Below, piece after piece: positions 34,692-43,674 of a DNA stretch of 64,000 nucleotides. The stretch is from the NCBI GenBank assembly GCA_947458455.1, contig CANGYJ010000006.1:1-64000 (forward strand). Direction: 5' to 3'. Both the position numbers and the translations under genes were made by a program. Origin of the DNA: Verrucomicrobiaceae bacterium. Its GTDB lineage: Bacteria > Verrucomicrobiota > Verrucomicrobiia > Verrucomicrobiales > Verrucomicrobiaceae. How positions within the stretch are numbered: the first letter of the stretch is position 1; each line of letters begins with the position of its first letter. The notes under the pieces were generated by a model that was given only the letters and a program-made list of their open reading frames with translations, made no database searches and was not told the DNA's origin.

Positions 34692-35261
34692 ATGCTCCTC
34701 ATCATCGACAACTACGACTCCTTCACCTACAACCTCGTCCAGTATTTCGGCGAGATGGGAGCCGTCATGGAAATCCGCCGCAATGATCAGGTCACGCTCG
34801 ATGAGATCGAAAAGCTGCGCCCAGACCACATCTGCATCTCACCCGGCCCCTGCACCCCAAAGGAGGCAGGCATCAGTTGCGCCGTGATCGAGCGTTTTGG
34901 GCCATCCATCCCTCTGCTCGGCGTTTGCCTCGGGCATCAAGCCATCGGCCATGTCTTCGGTGGGGATGTCGTGCGGGCGGATCGCCTCATGCATGGCAAG
35001 ACCTCCATGATCCGCCATCACGGCACCTCCGTCTTCAAAGGCATGCCGGACCCCTTCGAGGCCACGCGTTACCATTCCCTGCTCGTGAAGCGTGCCACCC
35101 TTCCCGCCTGCCTCGAAATCACCGCCACATGCAGCGATGACGAGTCCGAGATCATGGGCCTGCGCCACAAAGAACTGCCCATCCATGGCGTGCAGTTTCA
35201 CCCTGAGTCTATCCTCACACAGGAAGGTAAAAAGCTGCTGCGGAATTTTTTGGAGATGTGA
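34692..35261 (+). CDS. trpG: Anthranilate / para-aminobenzoate synthase glutamine amidotransferase subunit
   Basis: This 189-residue class I glutamine amidotransferase hydrolyses glutamine and passes ammonia to the chorismate-binding partner, for tryptophan (TrpE) or folate (PabB) synthesis. Many bacteria use one protein for both. Motifs are [31 protein letters not shown], the nucleophile C79 in [13 protein letters not shown], and [10 protein letters not shown] with the catalytic His and Glu. No trpE or pabB is adjacent, so the choice between TrpG and PabA is open. It begins 32 bases after the preceding gene. Confidence 0.93.
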   Translation: MLLIIDNYDSFTYNLVQYFGEMGAVMEIRRNDQVTLDEIEKLRPDHICISPGPCTPKEAGISCAVIERFGPSIPLLGVCLGHQAIGHVFGGDVVRADRLMHGKTSMIRHHGTSVFKGMPDPFEATRYHSLLVKRATLPACLEITATCSDDESEIMGLRHKELPIHGVQFHPESILTQEGKKLLRNFLEM

Positions 35262-35888
35262 GCCGCAGCGGCTGCGTCGTCGGAATGAGGCCGAGTTCTC
35301 GCCGTCGCGTCTTTGGAAGCCCTGCGTAAACCCAAGATGGGAATGGCCGCAAAGCACCGGAACCCACGGCGGTTTGATTGTGGAACCGGAAGTAGCCTCC
35401 CGCAGATTCCTCAGAAACCAATCTGAGGGCTGCCCTGAATCTTGTATGTGAGACTCTTTCCGGATTCCGCTCGATGAGTGTATTCGAGAGGAACGCTGCG
35501 GGGAACAGATCGTTTGGTGTCCCCTCACCTAACCTCTCCCCGCATCATGCGATGAAGTCATCGGCTGCCAATCGCGGGGAGAGGGAACAGAAAGTGCGCA
35601 TCGGCTCTCGATCTGGGTCGGCTTCAATCCTGTGAAGGTGAAGCGGACTAAACTCATGCCGCTCACTTTTTCCAGTCCCTCTCCCCCCTGAACGTATCCG
35701 CCTGCTTCTTGGCGAGTTTGCGGGGCTAGCGAAGCGCCGCGAAGCGAAAGGTTAGGTGAGGGGAACTGCCATTCGCCCGTGACGAAGCGTAAACCACCTT
35801 CCTGGATGAACCGATTTGCGTTCTTTTGCAGCGATTCATTCCCGTTTCGAGACCAAATCGAACCGACGACGCACCCTCGGCCGCTCGC
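35262..35888. repeat. Gene-free stretch with two palindromic repeat copies
   Basis: These 627 bases lie between trpG and the S8 protease gene. No gene is convincing on either strand. It holds a forward copy of the CCCCTCACCTAACC/GCGGGGAGAG element (35521-35585, with GAACAGAAAGTG after it, as at 11386-11397) and a reverse copy at 35675-35763 whose loop contains the phrase GCGAAGCGCCGCGAAGCG. The two copies face each other across about 90 bases, so a long folded structure is possible. Confidence 0.7.
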
Positions 35889-38800
35889 TCAAGGCACCGG
35901 CGTGGCCTTCAGCATGAAAAACTTCTTCCCCGCACTGTGCGGGAGGCGCACGCGGCGCAGCACGATGTTCCCTGCCTGCGAAACGAACTCGCTGGTGGTA
36001 TCCGCCCAAGTGCTCAGATCATCGGAAAGCCTCGGCGTGATAAGCAAATCGGTCTTGGAGGCATCCGTCGAGTAATCGAAGAAGCTCTCGCTGCCAGCGA
36101 GCTGCGAGGCGATGGGCTGCGTGAAGTCCACGAGCACCGGCGAGGTGCCGAAGGCGTATTCGTGGAAGTTGCTGAAGCCATCGCCGTCGTAATCGGCATT
36201 GGGACCCGTGAGGAGACCATTGCCGAGCTGATTCATGGGAAAGAGGCTGGCGAGCCATTGGGTGTAGGGCGGGCCGGTGGCAAAGTTGGGCGTGTAGCTG
36301 ATGGAATCCAGCCAGCAGGCATCGAGGCCGTCGATCACGGCTTCGTTCTTGATGTAACGCCAGCGCAGCATGTGCTGACCGGCGGGCACGTTGTAGGTCT
36401 GCTGCGCCCAAGGGATGTTATTGCCCGCGCTGTGGCCGCTGATCTGATTTTGGATCGTTTCATCGATCTCGAAGCGGAAGAAGTCACCACCCGCCTGCGA
36501 GGAAACAGTCCACCAGAAGGACACCGTGCCCGGTCCGGTCACCGGAGTCTCGATGACACTGCTGCGACCATGATCGAGGATGATGGGGCTGATGAAGGCA
36601 TCCACGCCATCAATGGTGCGGCGGTTTTGCAAAGGCCAGGCCTGGGCACTTGGCATGCTCCAGGTGAGATTCGGATTATCCACGGTATTGCCGATGAGCT
36701 GCTGCACGCCTTGGACCTCGATTTGATCCAGCCACATGCCGTCATAGCCGTAGCTGATGCTTTCGTTCTTGGTGTAATTCCAACGCACCGTGTGCTGGCC
36801 CGGCGGGACGTAGAAGCCGAGCAGCCGCCAAAGGTGCGTGTCTTCACTGTACCAAAGCTCTTCGCCATCAATGGTGAAGCGGAAATAGTCGCCACCGAAC
36901 TCGGACTGGAGTTGAAACCAAAAATTGATGTAAGCGGGGCCGGTGACGATGGTTTCGAGCCAGCTTTGTTGGCTGTGGGTGATCCATCCGCTCTCGACGG
37001 AATCCACGCCGTCATGGTCGTCCGTATTGGAAAGAGTCCACGGCAGATTGCCGCCCGTGGTGAAGATGAGCTGCGAGTTATCTACGGCCTGAGCAATGAG
37101 CGAGGCCGCTGAACTGATGGTTAGTAGGAGCGTTTTGCTATCGGTGCCATCAGCATTCGTGGCGGAAATGGGAATGCTGAAACTGCCGACCGATGTCGGC
37201 GTGCCGCTGATGAGGCCGCTGGCATTCACGCTGAGGCCCGCAGGCAGATTCGTGGCGGCAAAACTGGTGGGCGAATTTGTTGCGGCGATCTGGTAGTTGA
37301 AGTTCACATTCAGCACCGCCTGCCCGTTCAGAGCGCTGGTGATCAGCGGCGGTGTGGGAAGGCGCGGGCCGATGGTGAGCACGAGTGTGGCCGTGCCGGT
37401 GCCGAGGAAGTTCGTGGCTCCGAGCGTGACGTTGAACGTGCCTTCTTGCATGGGGCTGCCCATAATCAGGCCGCTGCTGCTGAGGCTGAGGCCCGTAGGC
37501 AGGCCGGTGGCGCTAAAAGACTGCGGATTGTTTGTGGCGGCGATCTGATAGCTGAAGGGAGATTCCACATTGCCTGTGCCGCTCAAGACGCTGCTGATCA
37601 CTGGCGGCGCGGTGGGTGCGGCGGTGTTGGTGCCATACAAAGTCAGCGTGGCACTCGTGAGCGTGCCGAGATTTCCACCGAGGGTGTCACTCACCTTCAC
37701 CGTCCAGTCACCGGAGGCGTTTTCACCCCAATGACGGATGGAGGAGAAGGTCCAATCCATATTTAGATTCAAATCGGTGGTGTGAGCCACGAAGAGCTTG
37801 CTCACGGTGCCGAAGGGCGAGGTGAGGGTGACGTTCATGTCGCCGCGTTTGCCATGCGTGGCGGCGATGTGCAGCGTGGCCTGCTCCACCCGCATGAAGA
37901 CATTGCCAGGAATGGTGAAAGTGCGTGTGACGCCGGTGCTGCTGCCATCGGGAATGGCTGCGGAGAGACCGGTCTGCGCGATCTGCTGCGTGACCTGCGG
38001 CCCGAGGTTCGTCCAGCCAGCAGCCATCGCCACGGCGGCCTGTGCATTGATCATGCCGCCGCCGTAATCGTGATTCACATGAAAACCCGCGCCGTTGTTC
38101 ACCCAGTCTGCATGCGTGGGATTCACCTTCGTGGCGCTGCGCAGGAGGATCTCCTTCACATCCCGCCAGCCGAGGTTTGGATTGCTTTGCAGTATCAGGG
38201 CCACCACACCCGCCACCAGCGGCGTGGCCGATGAGGTGCCGCCAAAGCTGTGTGTGTAGCCGCCATTCGTCGTGGTGGTGGTGATGCCGCGATGCCCGCT
38301 GGCGCTGTCATTCGATGGAGCACAGACGAGCACGTTCGCTCCCGGCTCGGAGTAAGCGCTGCGGATGCCCGTGTCATTCACCGCGGCCACGGAGAGCGTG
38401 TAGATCGAGTTCGCGTAGCCGTCGTAGTTCGAATTGTCCTGCACATCGCCGCCATTGCCGGCGGCCCACAGCCAGATGGAGCCTTTGCCACCACGACCAC
38501 TGCTCGCCCCATTGGCGAGAGCTTGTTTCACCAGCGGACCCGCATCACGCAGGTCACGGCCGTCATCGCTGGGGCCCCAGGAATTGCTGTAGAGGTCGAT
38601 GATGTCACTCCGCCAGGTCAAAGCCTCCGCCTCTTGCGCATCGCTCACGGCGGCGGCGATCAGGCGCAGACCCACGAGCGTGGCATTCGGAGCCGAGCCG
38701 GAGGTTCCGGCTCCATTGTTCCCACGAGCACCCGCCACACCGGCGCAGGCCGTGCCATGCGTGTCGGAACTGGGATTTCCCGTGGGGTCATCAGGCGTCG

Positions 38801-39575
38801 CATCATTCCAATCGTGATCATTGGCGATGTCTGCATTCGGCGAGAGATCCGGATGAGCTACCTCCAGCCCGTCATCCACGATGCCGATGCGGATGCCCGT
38901 GCCGGTGTAGCTATCCCACGTCGTCGTGACGTTTGCATCCATGCCCGCCGTGCCGGGAGACTGGCCCGTATTGCGCAGATGCCATTGGTAACCCGGATTG
39001 CCCGCGTTGTAGGAGAAGAAGGTATCGTTCGGGATGAGCCGACGCTTCATCTGGCGGGCGAGCTGCGGCTGCACGGAGATTACTCCGGGCAGTGCTTTGA
39101 GCTTCTCCAGCACCGTGAGAGCATCGCCCGCGCCGTGCAGCGTCAGCAGCACATGCCCAGGGGCGTAGCGAAGCCTTTCGACGGCCACGGCGTTGATCTG
39201 CGATGCTGCGCCGTTCACATCAAAACCCGCCGTGACCTCCACGAGCACCTTTCGCGTCACGATGCGCCGGTTGTCCTCGTCGTGCGGCTTGCCTGCTTCA
39301 TACAGAATGATGTCCTGAACCACACCGGAGGCCTTTTCCTTGGCCTGCGCTTGCCGGCGCACCTCACCGAAATCCTTCGCCGCCTTCGCCATCTTCGAGG
39401 CGCGTTCCTTTCCGCCTCCCGGCTTCTCCGACAGCTCATCGAGAGCCAGCTCAAAACGCCTGCTGCGCCCTCCATCGCGAATGTCAAAGGTTGTACGCCC
39501 TTCCAAACCCGTCGGCTGCTGACCCGGCGCGAAAAGCGGGAAAGAGAGGGCGAGCAGGAGAGGCAGTTTTTTCAT
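35889..39575 (-). CDS. Secreted kexin-like S8 serine protease with P domain and Ig-type domains
   Basis: This 1228-residue exoprotein has a signal peptide (MKKLPLLLALSFPLFAPGQ) and a propeptide-like region. A subtilisin-fold domain of the proprotein-convertase branch follows, with catalytic Asp near 234 (GIVDDGLEVAHPDL), His 273 (DTHGTACAG) and Ser 448 (GGTSSATPLVAG). A P/Homo B domain (AATHGKRGDMNVTLTSPFG) comes next, then two putative Ig repeats (PVISSVLSGTG and PLITSALNGQA, each with NLPAGLSVNASGLISGTP-type strands). MAM/jelly-roll-like repeats follow (FWWTVSSQAGGDFFRFEID). It ends with a DYDGDGFSNFHEYAFGTSP calcium-type motif common in Verrucomicrobiota secreted proteins. The start is the ATG at 39573-39575. 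Confidence 0.88.
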   Translation of the reverse strand: MKKLPLLLALSFPLFAPGQQPTGLEGRTTFDIRDGGRSRRFELALDELSEKPGGGKERASKMAKAAKDFGEVRRQAQAKEKASGVVQDIILYEAGKPHDEDNRRIVTRKVLVEVTAGFDVNGAASQINAVAVERLRYAPGHVLLTLHGAGDALTVLEKLKALPGVISVQPQLARQMKRRLIPNDTFFSYNAGNPGYQWHLRNTGQSPGTAGMDANVTTTWDSYTGTGIRIGIVDDGLEVAHPDLSPNADIANDHDWNDATPDDPTGNPSSDTHGTACAGVAGARGNNGAGTSGSAPNATLVGLRLIAAAVSDAQEAEALTWRSDIIDLYSNSWGPSDDGRDLRDAGPLVKQALANGASSGRGGKGSIWLWAAGNGGDVQDNSNYDGYANSIYTLSVAAVNDTGIRSAYSEPGANVLVCAPSNDSASGHRGITTTTTNGGYTHSFGGTSSATPLVAGVVALILQSNPNLGWRDVKEILLRSATKVNPTHADWVNNGAGFHVNHDYGGGMINAQAAVAMAAGWTNLGPQVTQQIAQTGLSAAIPDGSSTGVTRTFTIPGNVFMRVEQATLHIAATHGKRGDMNVTLTSPFGTVSKLFVAHTTDLNLNMDWTFSSIRHWGENASGDWTVKVSDTLGGNLGTLTSATLTLYGTNTAAPTAPPVISSVLSGTGNVESPFSYQIAATNNPQSFSATGLPTGLSLSSSGLIMGSPMQEGTFNVTLGATNFLGTGTATLVLTIGPRLPTPPLITSALNGQAVLNVNFNYQIAATNSPTSFAATNLPAGLSVNASGLISGTPTSVGSFSIPISATNADGTDSKTLLLTISSAASLIAQAVDNSQLIFTTGGNLPWTLSNTDDHDGVDSVESGWITHSQQSWLETIVTGPAYINFWFQLQSEFGGDYFRFTIDGEELWYSEDTHLWRLLGFYVPPGQHTVRWNYTKNESISYGYDGMWLDQIEVQGVQQLIGNTVDNPNLTWSMPSAQAWPLQNRRTIDGVDAFISPIILDHGRSSVIETPVTGPGTVSFWWTVSSQAGGDFFRFEIDETIQNQISGHSAGNNIPWAQQTYNVPAGQHMLRWRYIKNEAVIDGLDACWLDSISYTPNFATGPPYTQWLASLFPMNQLGNGLLTGPNADYDGDGFSNFHEYAFGTSPVLVDFTQPIASQLAGSESFFDYSTDASKTDLLITPRLSDDLSTWADTTSEFVSQAGNIVLRRVRLPHSAGKKFFMLKATPVP

Positions 39576-39660
39576 GAAGCGGCTGGCTTGAGACATCCGA
39601 GGAAGCATTCGGATCATTTATAAAGCGCATTTTGAAGAGTCGGACCAGACAAAAGACGTC

Positions 39661-40407
39661 TCACCAAAAACCCCACAGACCTGTTTTCATCACATACAGG
39701 CCGAGGAGCAGGTTTCCGACCGCGTGCATCACGATGCAGGCCCCGAGGCTCTTCGTGCGTACGGCCAGGAAATACATCAGCGAGCCCCAAACAAAGGCTC
39801 CAGGCCAATCGCTCGTGTTGTGGATGAGCATCACGGCCACGGTGACGATCCAAAAGACCCGCCAGCGATGCGAGCCGAAGGGGATCTTCATAAACGGGCG
39901 ATCCTGATCCACGAGGAAACGCATCAGGAAGCCGCGCCAGAACAGCTCCTCCACGAAGGGCACCACCAGCACCATGCGGGCAAAGCGCAGGCCGATGGTG
40001 GCCTGGAAGCCCAGCGCCGAATCCTTCACCAGCGTCGGATCAAAGCCTTCCGTGCGCTCCGCCAGTCCCAGCCAGTCCCACCAGTCCTTCGCTTCATGAC
40101 CCCGCTCGATCAGCACCCGCCTCAACATCTCCGGCGCGATCCAGAATCCGATGCCCAGAACCGCCAGCAAGCTCGCCAGTCCCAGCCCGCGCCAGGGAGC
40201 CAGCGTGTAGTGCTGACGAAAGAACAGCAGCAGCGCCGCGCAGACGAGCGTTTGCAGTGGATACACCCACAGCTCCGGCATCTGCACCTGCCACGGCAGC
40301 TCGCTGTTCTCAATCTTGAACCACCCCGGCACCGAAAGCATCCCCGTGAACACCGCCAGCGGCAGCACATGAGCGAGCGTGGGATTGGCGCGGAGTTCTT
40401 TGAGCAT
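39661..40407 (-). CDS. CPBP-family intramembrane protease (CAAX protease-like)
   Basis: This is a 248-residue membrane protein with about seven hydrophobic segments. It carries the CPBP/Abi motifs: the glutamate pair in FVEELFWRGFLMRFL (EExxxR), the downstream HNTSDWPGAFVWG with the His ligand, and the last conserved MHAVGN. Family members include prenyl-protein endopeptidases and bacteriocin-immunity proteins. The branch here looks like the CAAX prenyl protease-related proteins seen with exosortases, but no exosortase is in the window. I took the ATG at 40405-40407 because the 17 upstream in-frame residues are poorly hydrophobic. It lies 85 bases before the S8 protease gene on the same strand. 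Confidence 0.85.
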   Translation of the reverse strand: MLKELRANPTLAHVLPLAVFTGMLSVPGWFKIENSELPWQVQMPELWVYPLQTLVCAALLLFFRQHYTLAPWRGLGLASLLAVLGIGFWIAPEMLRRVLIERGHEAKDWWDWLGLAERTEGFDPTLVKDSALGFQATIGLRFARMVLVVPFVEELFWRGFLMRFLVDQDRPFMKIPFGSHRWRVFWIVTVAVMLIHNTSDWPGAFVWGSLMYFLAVRTKSLGACIVMHAVGNLLLGLYVMKTGLWGFW

Positions 40408-40828
40408 CGGGCGGAAGGTGAAAACGATGAAGCCTCCTCTCAAAGCACGAAACCGCAAAAAGCGCGACTGCTTTCCCCGCCCGTGTCATCTCTGTCACGC
40501 TATTTGGGAGCGCAGGGCGAAGGAGAACGGCGACCAGGGCGCTCAAAGAAGGTGGAACACGATTGTATCCTTTCTGCATCCCTTTCGCCCCGCACCCACA
40601 ACGCGTTCAGACAGCCCCACCGCTCACTGCTTGATCCTCATCAGCGCCAAATATGAAGTCATGCCCCTTTCAATGTCCATGACTTGCTTCATGAGGAACG
40701 ATGCCGAAGAGAAGATTCGCTGCGGTGCCACCTGGGAATGAACAGGATTGAATCCTATTCCATTTTCTTTTGGCGGTCTTTGCGATCCTTGACGGCGATT
40801 CCTCCTCGGAGTGCATTCGGCTATCGGA
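40408..40828. other. Gene-free stretch between CPBP protease and AMP-ligase
   Basis: These 421 bases hold no ORF I can support. A short perfect palindrome, AGGATTGAATCCT (40743-40755), lies near the AMP-ligase end. A 26-codon frame ending at 40741 (MPLSMSMTCFMRNDAEEKIR) has two Cys but no visible ribosome-binding site or context. Confidence 0.5.
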
Positions 40829-42208
40829 TCAATACCTCCTTACCTTGCCGCTGGCGGTGAGCGGCAGGTCGCTGACGAAGGTGATAAGAAGCGGGACTTT
40901 GTAGGCGGAGAGACGTTGTTGGCAGAGCTTTTTCAAATCGGCTACGAGTGACATTTCCGCCCCGTTTTCGGCGATGATCTCTGCCACAGGCACAAAACCT
41001 AGCGCAGCGTGAGGACGGGCGAGGACGCGTGCGGCTTTGACGGAAGGGTGGGAGGTCAAAACGGCTTCGACCTCCTCAGGGAAGCATTTCATGCCGCCGA
41101 CGTTGATGACGCTGCGCACGCGGCCTCGGAGGAAGATGGAGCCGGTCTCGTCGATCTCGGCGATGTCGCCGGTGGGGAACCAGCCATCGCGTAGGACGGC
41201 TTCGCGGGGCTGCCAGGGGCTGAGGTAGGCATCGAAGAGGCCGGGGCCGCGCAGGAGGAGTTCGCCGTCGTCGTCGAGCCTGACCTCGAAGGAGAGTGTG
41301 GGCTGGCCGACGGAGGTGGGGCGGGTGGCGGCGTGCTCCAGATTGAGCAGCGGAAGGCCAGCTTCGATGATGCCCATGCCTTGAGTGAGGTGCAGGCCGG
41401 TCTTGGCATGGAACAAATCGGCCACCTCCTGGCTCAAAGCAAAAGCGGTGCTCACAGCGAGGCGCAGGTTTTTCATCGCGGCGGCCTCCGGCTGGCTGGC
41501 GAGGAGGGTGTAATGATACGGCGAGCCATACATGACCGTGGCGGCATGCTCCCGCATGAGGCGCAGCATCACCGCCGGATCGCTGGCGGGTGCTAGGATC
41601 GTGGTGGCCCCGTGGTAGAGATACAAAATGATCGAGACGGCGAAGTGATGCGCCATCGGCAGCACCCACAGCACACGATCTTCCGTGCCAATGCGCAGCG
41701 CCTCATTCGCGGCGGTGATGCGAGCCAGCAGGGTCTCGTGGGAGATGACGACGCCTTTGGACCTCGCGGTGGTGCCGGAACTGAATCGGATGAAGGCGGC
41801 GTTCAGCCTGGAGCATGGGGCATGGGGCATGGGGCCAGAGGGCAAGGCGCGCAGCTCTGGCTCCATGCCCCTTGCTCCAGGCTCCACGCTCAAGACGGCA
41901 TGCAGGGCGGTGCGTTCGGTGAGCTCCTGCTGCTCGGAGGCAGTCAGTTCGGAGGGGATGGGGACGAAGCAGGCTCCGGCCTTCAGGATGGCGAGGGCCA
42001 AAACGATGTAATCGGGTCCGCTCGGCGCATGGAGGCCGATGCGGGGGCGGGTGATGTCGCGAGGCCAATGGGCATCGCTGCGCAGGGTGTGGGCGGTTTC
42101 CAGCATGCGAGCCTCGAGGCCGGCGTAGCTCAGCGAGCCATCGGGGCTGATGACCGCCATCTCCGGGCCGTGATGGCGCTCGAAAATGAGGTCAACGATG
42201 TTCATCAT
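40829..42208 (-). CDS. AMP-dependent acyl/aryl-CoA or acyl-ACP ligase (ANL superfamily)
   Basis: This 459-residue adenylate-forming ligase activates a carboxylic acid as acyl-AMP and transfers it to CoA or a carrier protein. Motifs are the P-loop-like RFSSGTTARSKGV, the A5-type LTQGMGIIEAGLP, the FPTGDIAEIDE with the conserved Asp, RGRVRSVINVGGMKCFPEEVE, and the near-terminal catalytic Lys in ASGKVRRY. Substrate is unknown. The protein is short because it ends right after that Lys. Residues of about 110-135 (ARGMEPELRALPSGPMPHAP) come from a palindromic DNA insertion at 41805-41883. It ends in TGA. The ilvE gene lies upstream with 158 bases between. Confidence 0.85.
   Translation of the reverse strand: MMNIVDLIFERHHGPEMAVISPDGSLSYAGLEARMLETAHTLRSDAHWPRDITRPRIGLHAPSGPDYIVLALAILKAGACFVPIPSELTASEQQELTERTALHAVLSVEPGARGMEPELRALPSGPMPHAPCSRLNAAFIRFSSGTTARSKGVVISHETLLARITAANEALRIGTEDRVLWVLPMAHHFAVSIILYLYHGATTILAPASDPAVMLRLMREHAATVMYGSPYHYTLLASQPEAAAMKNLRLAVSTAFALSQEVADLFHAKTGLHLTQGMGIIEAGLPLLNLEHAATRPTSVGQPTLSFEVRLDDDGELLLRGPGLFDAYLSPWQPREAVLRDGWFPTGDIAEIDETGSIFLRGRVRSVINVGGMKCFPEEVEAVLTSHPSVKAARVLARPHAALGFVPVAEIIAENGAEMSLVADLKKLCQQRLSAYKVPLLITFVSDLPLTASGKVRRY
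41805..41883. repeat. Palindromic repeat inserted in frame inside the AMP-ligase gene
   Basis: The arms AGCCTGGAGCATGGGGCATG (from 41805) and CATGCCCCTTGCTCCAGGCT (ending 41883) are reverse complements with one mismatch over 21 bases. The centre repeats CATGGGG three times. The frame of the ligase stays open through it, adding a Pro/Met/His-rich loop just before the nucleotide-binding motif. Confidence 0.75.
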
Positions 42209-42366
42209 TCCAAGGTGTTTTCAAAAGGAGATTTAGCCGCGCCGTCATTGTGTTCGCTGGCAAGGTGCGGACGAGGATGGTATTCAAGCAATACCTGACG
42301 AGGACGCAACGCGGCCAGCGGACACAAGGGCAAGCGGATGGGTTTCACTTCGAAAACACCTTGGAA

Positions 42367-43254
42367 TCAGGCGTAGGTGACCGGGGTGCCGGTGCTGTTC
42401 GCCAGTTTCTTGAAGCGGGTGATCAGCTCGTTGGTGATCTTGCCGGGCTTGCCATCGCCGATGGGGCGGCGGTCGTATTGCACGGCGGCGATGACTTCGG
42501 CGGCGGTGCCGGTGAGGAAGCACTCATCGGCGGTGTACACATCGAAGCGGGTCATGTTTTGCTCCGCGAAGGGCAGGCCGAGTTCAGCGATCAGCTCGAT
42601 CACGGCGCGACGAGTGATGCCATCGAGGGCACCGGCGGAGATCGGCGGCGTGGTGATCTTGCCGTTCTTCACGATGAAGACGTTGTCGCCCGTGCATTCG
42701 GAGACGTAGCCTTGGTCGTTGAGCATGATACCCTCGTCACAGCCGGCCTGGAGGCACTCGATCTTGGCCATGATGTTGTTGAGGTAGTTCAGGCTCTTCA
42801 CCTGAGGGCTCAAGGCGGCGCTGTTCGGACGGCGGGTGCCGCAGGTGATGAGGTTCAGCCCTTTTTCATAGCGCTCCTGCGGGTAAAGCGTGATCGTGCT
42901 GGCAATGACGATGACGCTGGCCTTCGGGCACTGGTAAGGATTGAGGCCCAAAGAGCCGACACCACGCGTGATGACGAGGCGGATGTAGCCATCGCGGAGG
43001 TTATTGGCTGCCACGGTCTCGACAGTGGCTTTTTCCAGCTCCTCAAAGGTCATCGGAATGGTGAGGCAGATGGCCTTGGCGCAATCGTAGAGGCGGTTGA
43101 GATGCTCCGTGAGGCGGAAGACTCGGCCATTGTAGATGCGGATGCCTTCGAATACCCCGTCGCCATAAAGCAGGCCGTGGTCGAAGACAGAGATCTTCGC
43201 CTCGGATTCAGGAACCAGTTTGCCGTCGAGCCAGATGAGGAGGGGTTGGGACAT
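42367..43254 (-). CDS. ilvE: Branched-chain amino acid aminotransferase
   Basis: This is a 295-residue fold-type IV PLP enzyme that interconverts branched-chain amino acids and their 2-oxo acids with glutamate. Characteristic stretches are FDHGLLYGDGVFEGIRIYNG, RLVITRGVGSLGLNP, the PLP-binding Lys in SPQVKSLNYLNNIMAK, DEGIMLNDQGYVSECTGDNVF and the late TGTAAEVIAA. Related D-amino acid transaminases share the fold, but the EGIRIYNG and YLNNIMAK blocks favour IlvE. I chose the ATG at 43252-43254 (MSQPLLIWLDG); the 65 upstream in-frame residues are not coding-like. Confidence 0.92.
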   Translation of the reverse strand: MSQPLLIWLDGKLVPESEAKISVFDHGLLYGDGVFEGIRIYNGRVFRLTEHLNRLYDCAKAICLTIPMTFEELEKATVETVAANNLRDGYIRLVITRGVGSLGLNPYQCPKASVIVIASTITLYPQERYEKGLNLITCGTRRPNSAALSPQVKSLNYLNNIMAKIECLQAGCDEGIMLNDQGYVSECTGDNVFIVKNGKITTPPISAGALDGITRRAVIELIAELGLPFAEQNMTRFDVYTADECFLTGTAAEVIAAVQYDRRPIGDGKPGKITNELITRFKKLANSTGTPVTYA

Positions 43255-43674
43255 GGGAGCGCCTTCAAAACACAACGCGGGAGGTTTTGCAAGGGCCTTG
43301 GCAGCGTTCCGGTGAGGTAGCCACGGAATCATTGAGGATTGTCGAGCATTCGATTGTTGATTGCGGAGGTGCTTCCCTTCGTAAATCAAAAGCCAAGCGC
43401 AGCGAGACAGACTGCCGCAGGCTGCCCGAAGGGAAGCGAAGCGCATCAATCTGCGGTTTCGGGGGCTCTACGGCTGGCGGAACCGGGAATGTCGATGGCT
43501 GAATGCTGATTGCTGATTTTTGAAGGGTGCCGCCATCCTATTGAGTGGGCATCGTTGTATCTCACTCAGCATTACACATAACACTCCTCCCGCGCAGGTG
43601 ACGGATCGCGCCCATTCAAACCCCTTGCGCCCCCGGATTTTCACCTTAACTGCCCCTCCCACTCTCTCCCGCCC
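43255..43674. other. Divergent promoter region between ilvE and purH with short repeats
   Basis: These 420 bases separate the divergent starts of ilvE and purH, so they must hold both promoters, though I cannot mark them. There is a phrase GCTGCCCGAAGGGAAGCGAA (43422-43441) echoed at about 45737. At 43489-43530 lies GAATGTCGATGGCTGAATGC with TGATTGCTGATTTTTGAAGG, which resembles 60325-60352. No gene is visible. Confidence 0.5.

Noticed and set aside
35826-39623. Long + strand ORFs opposite the S8 protease
   Set aside because: The minus-strand protein has a signal peptide, catalytic triad and known domains; the + frames have none.
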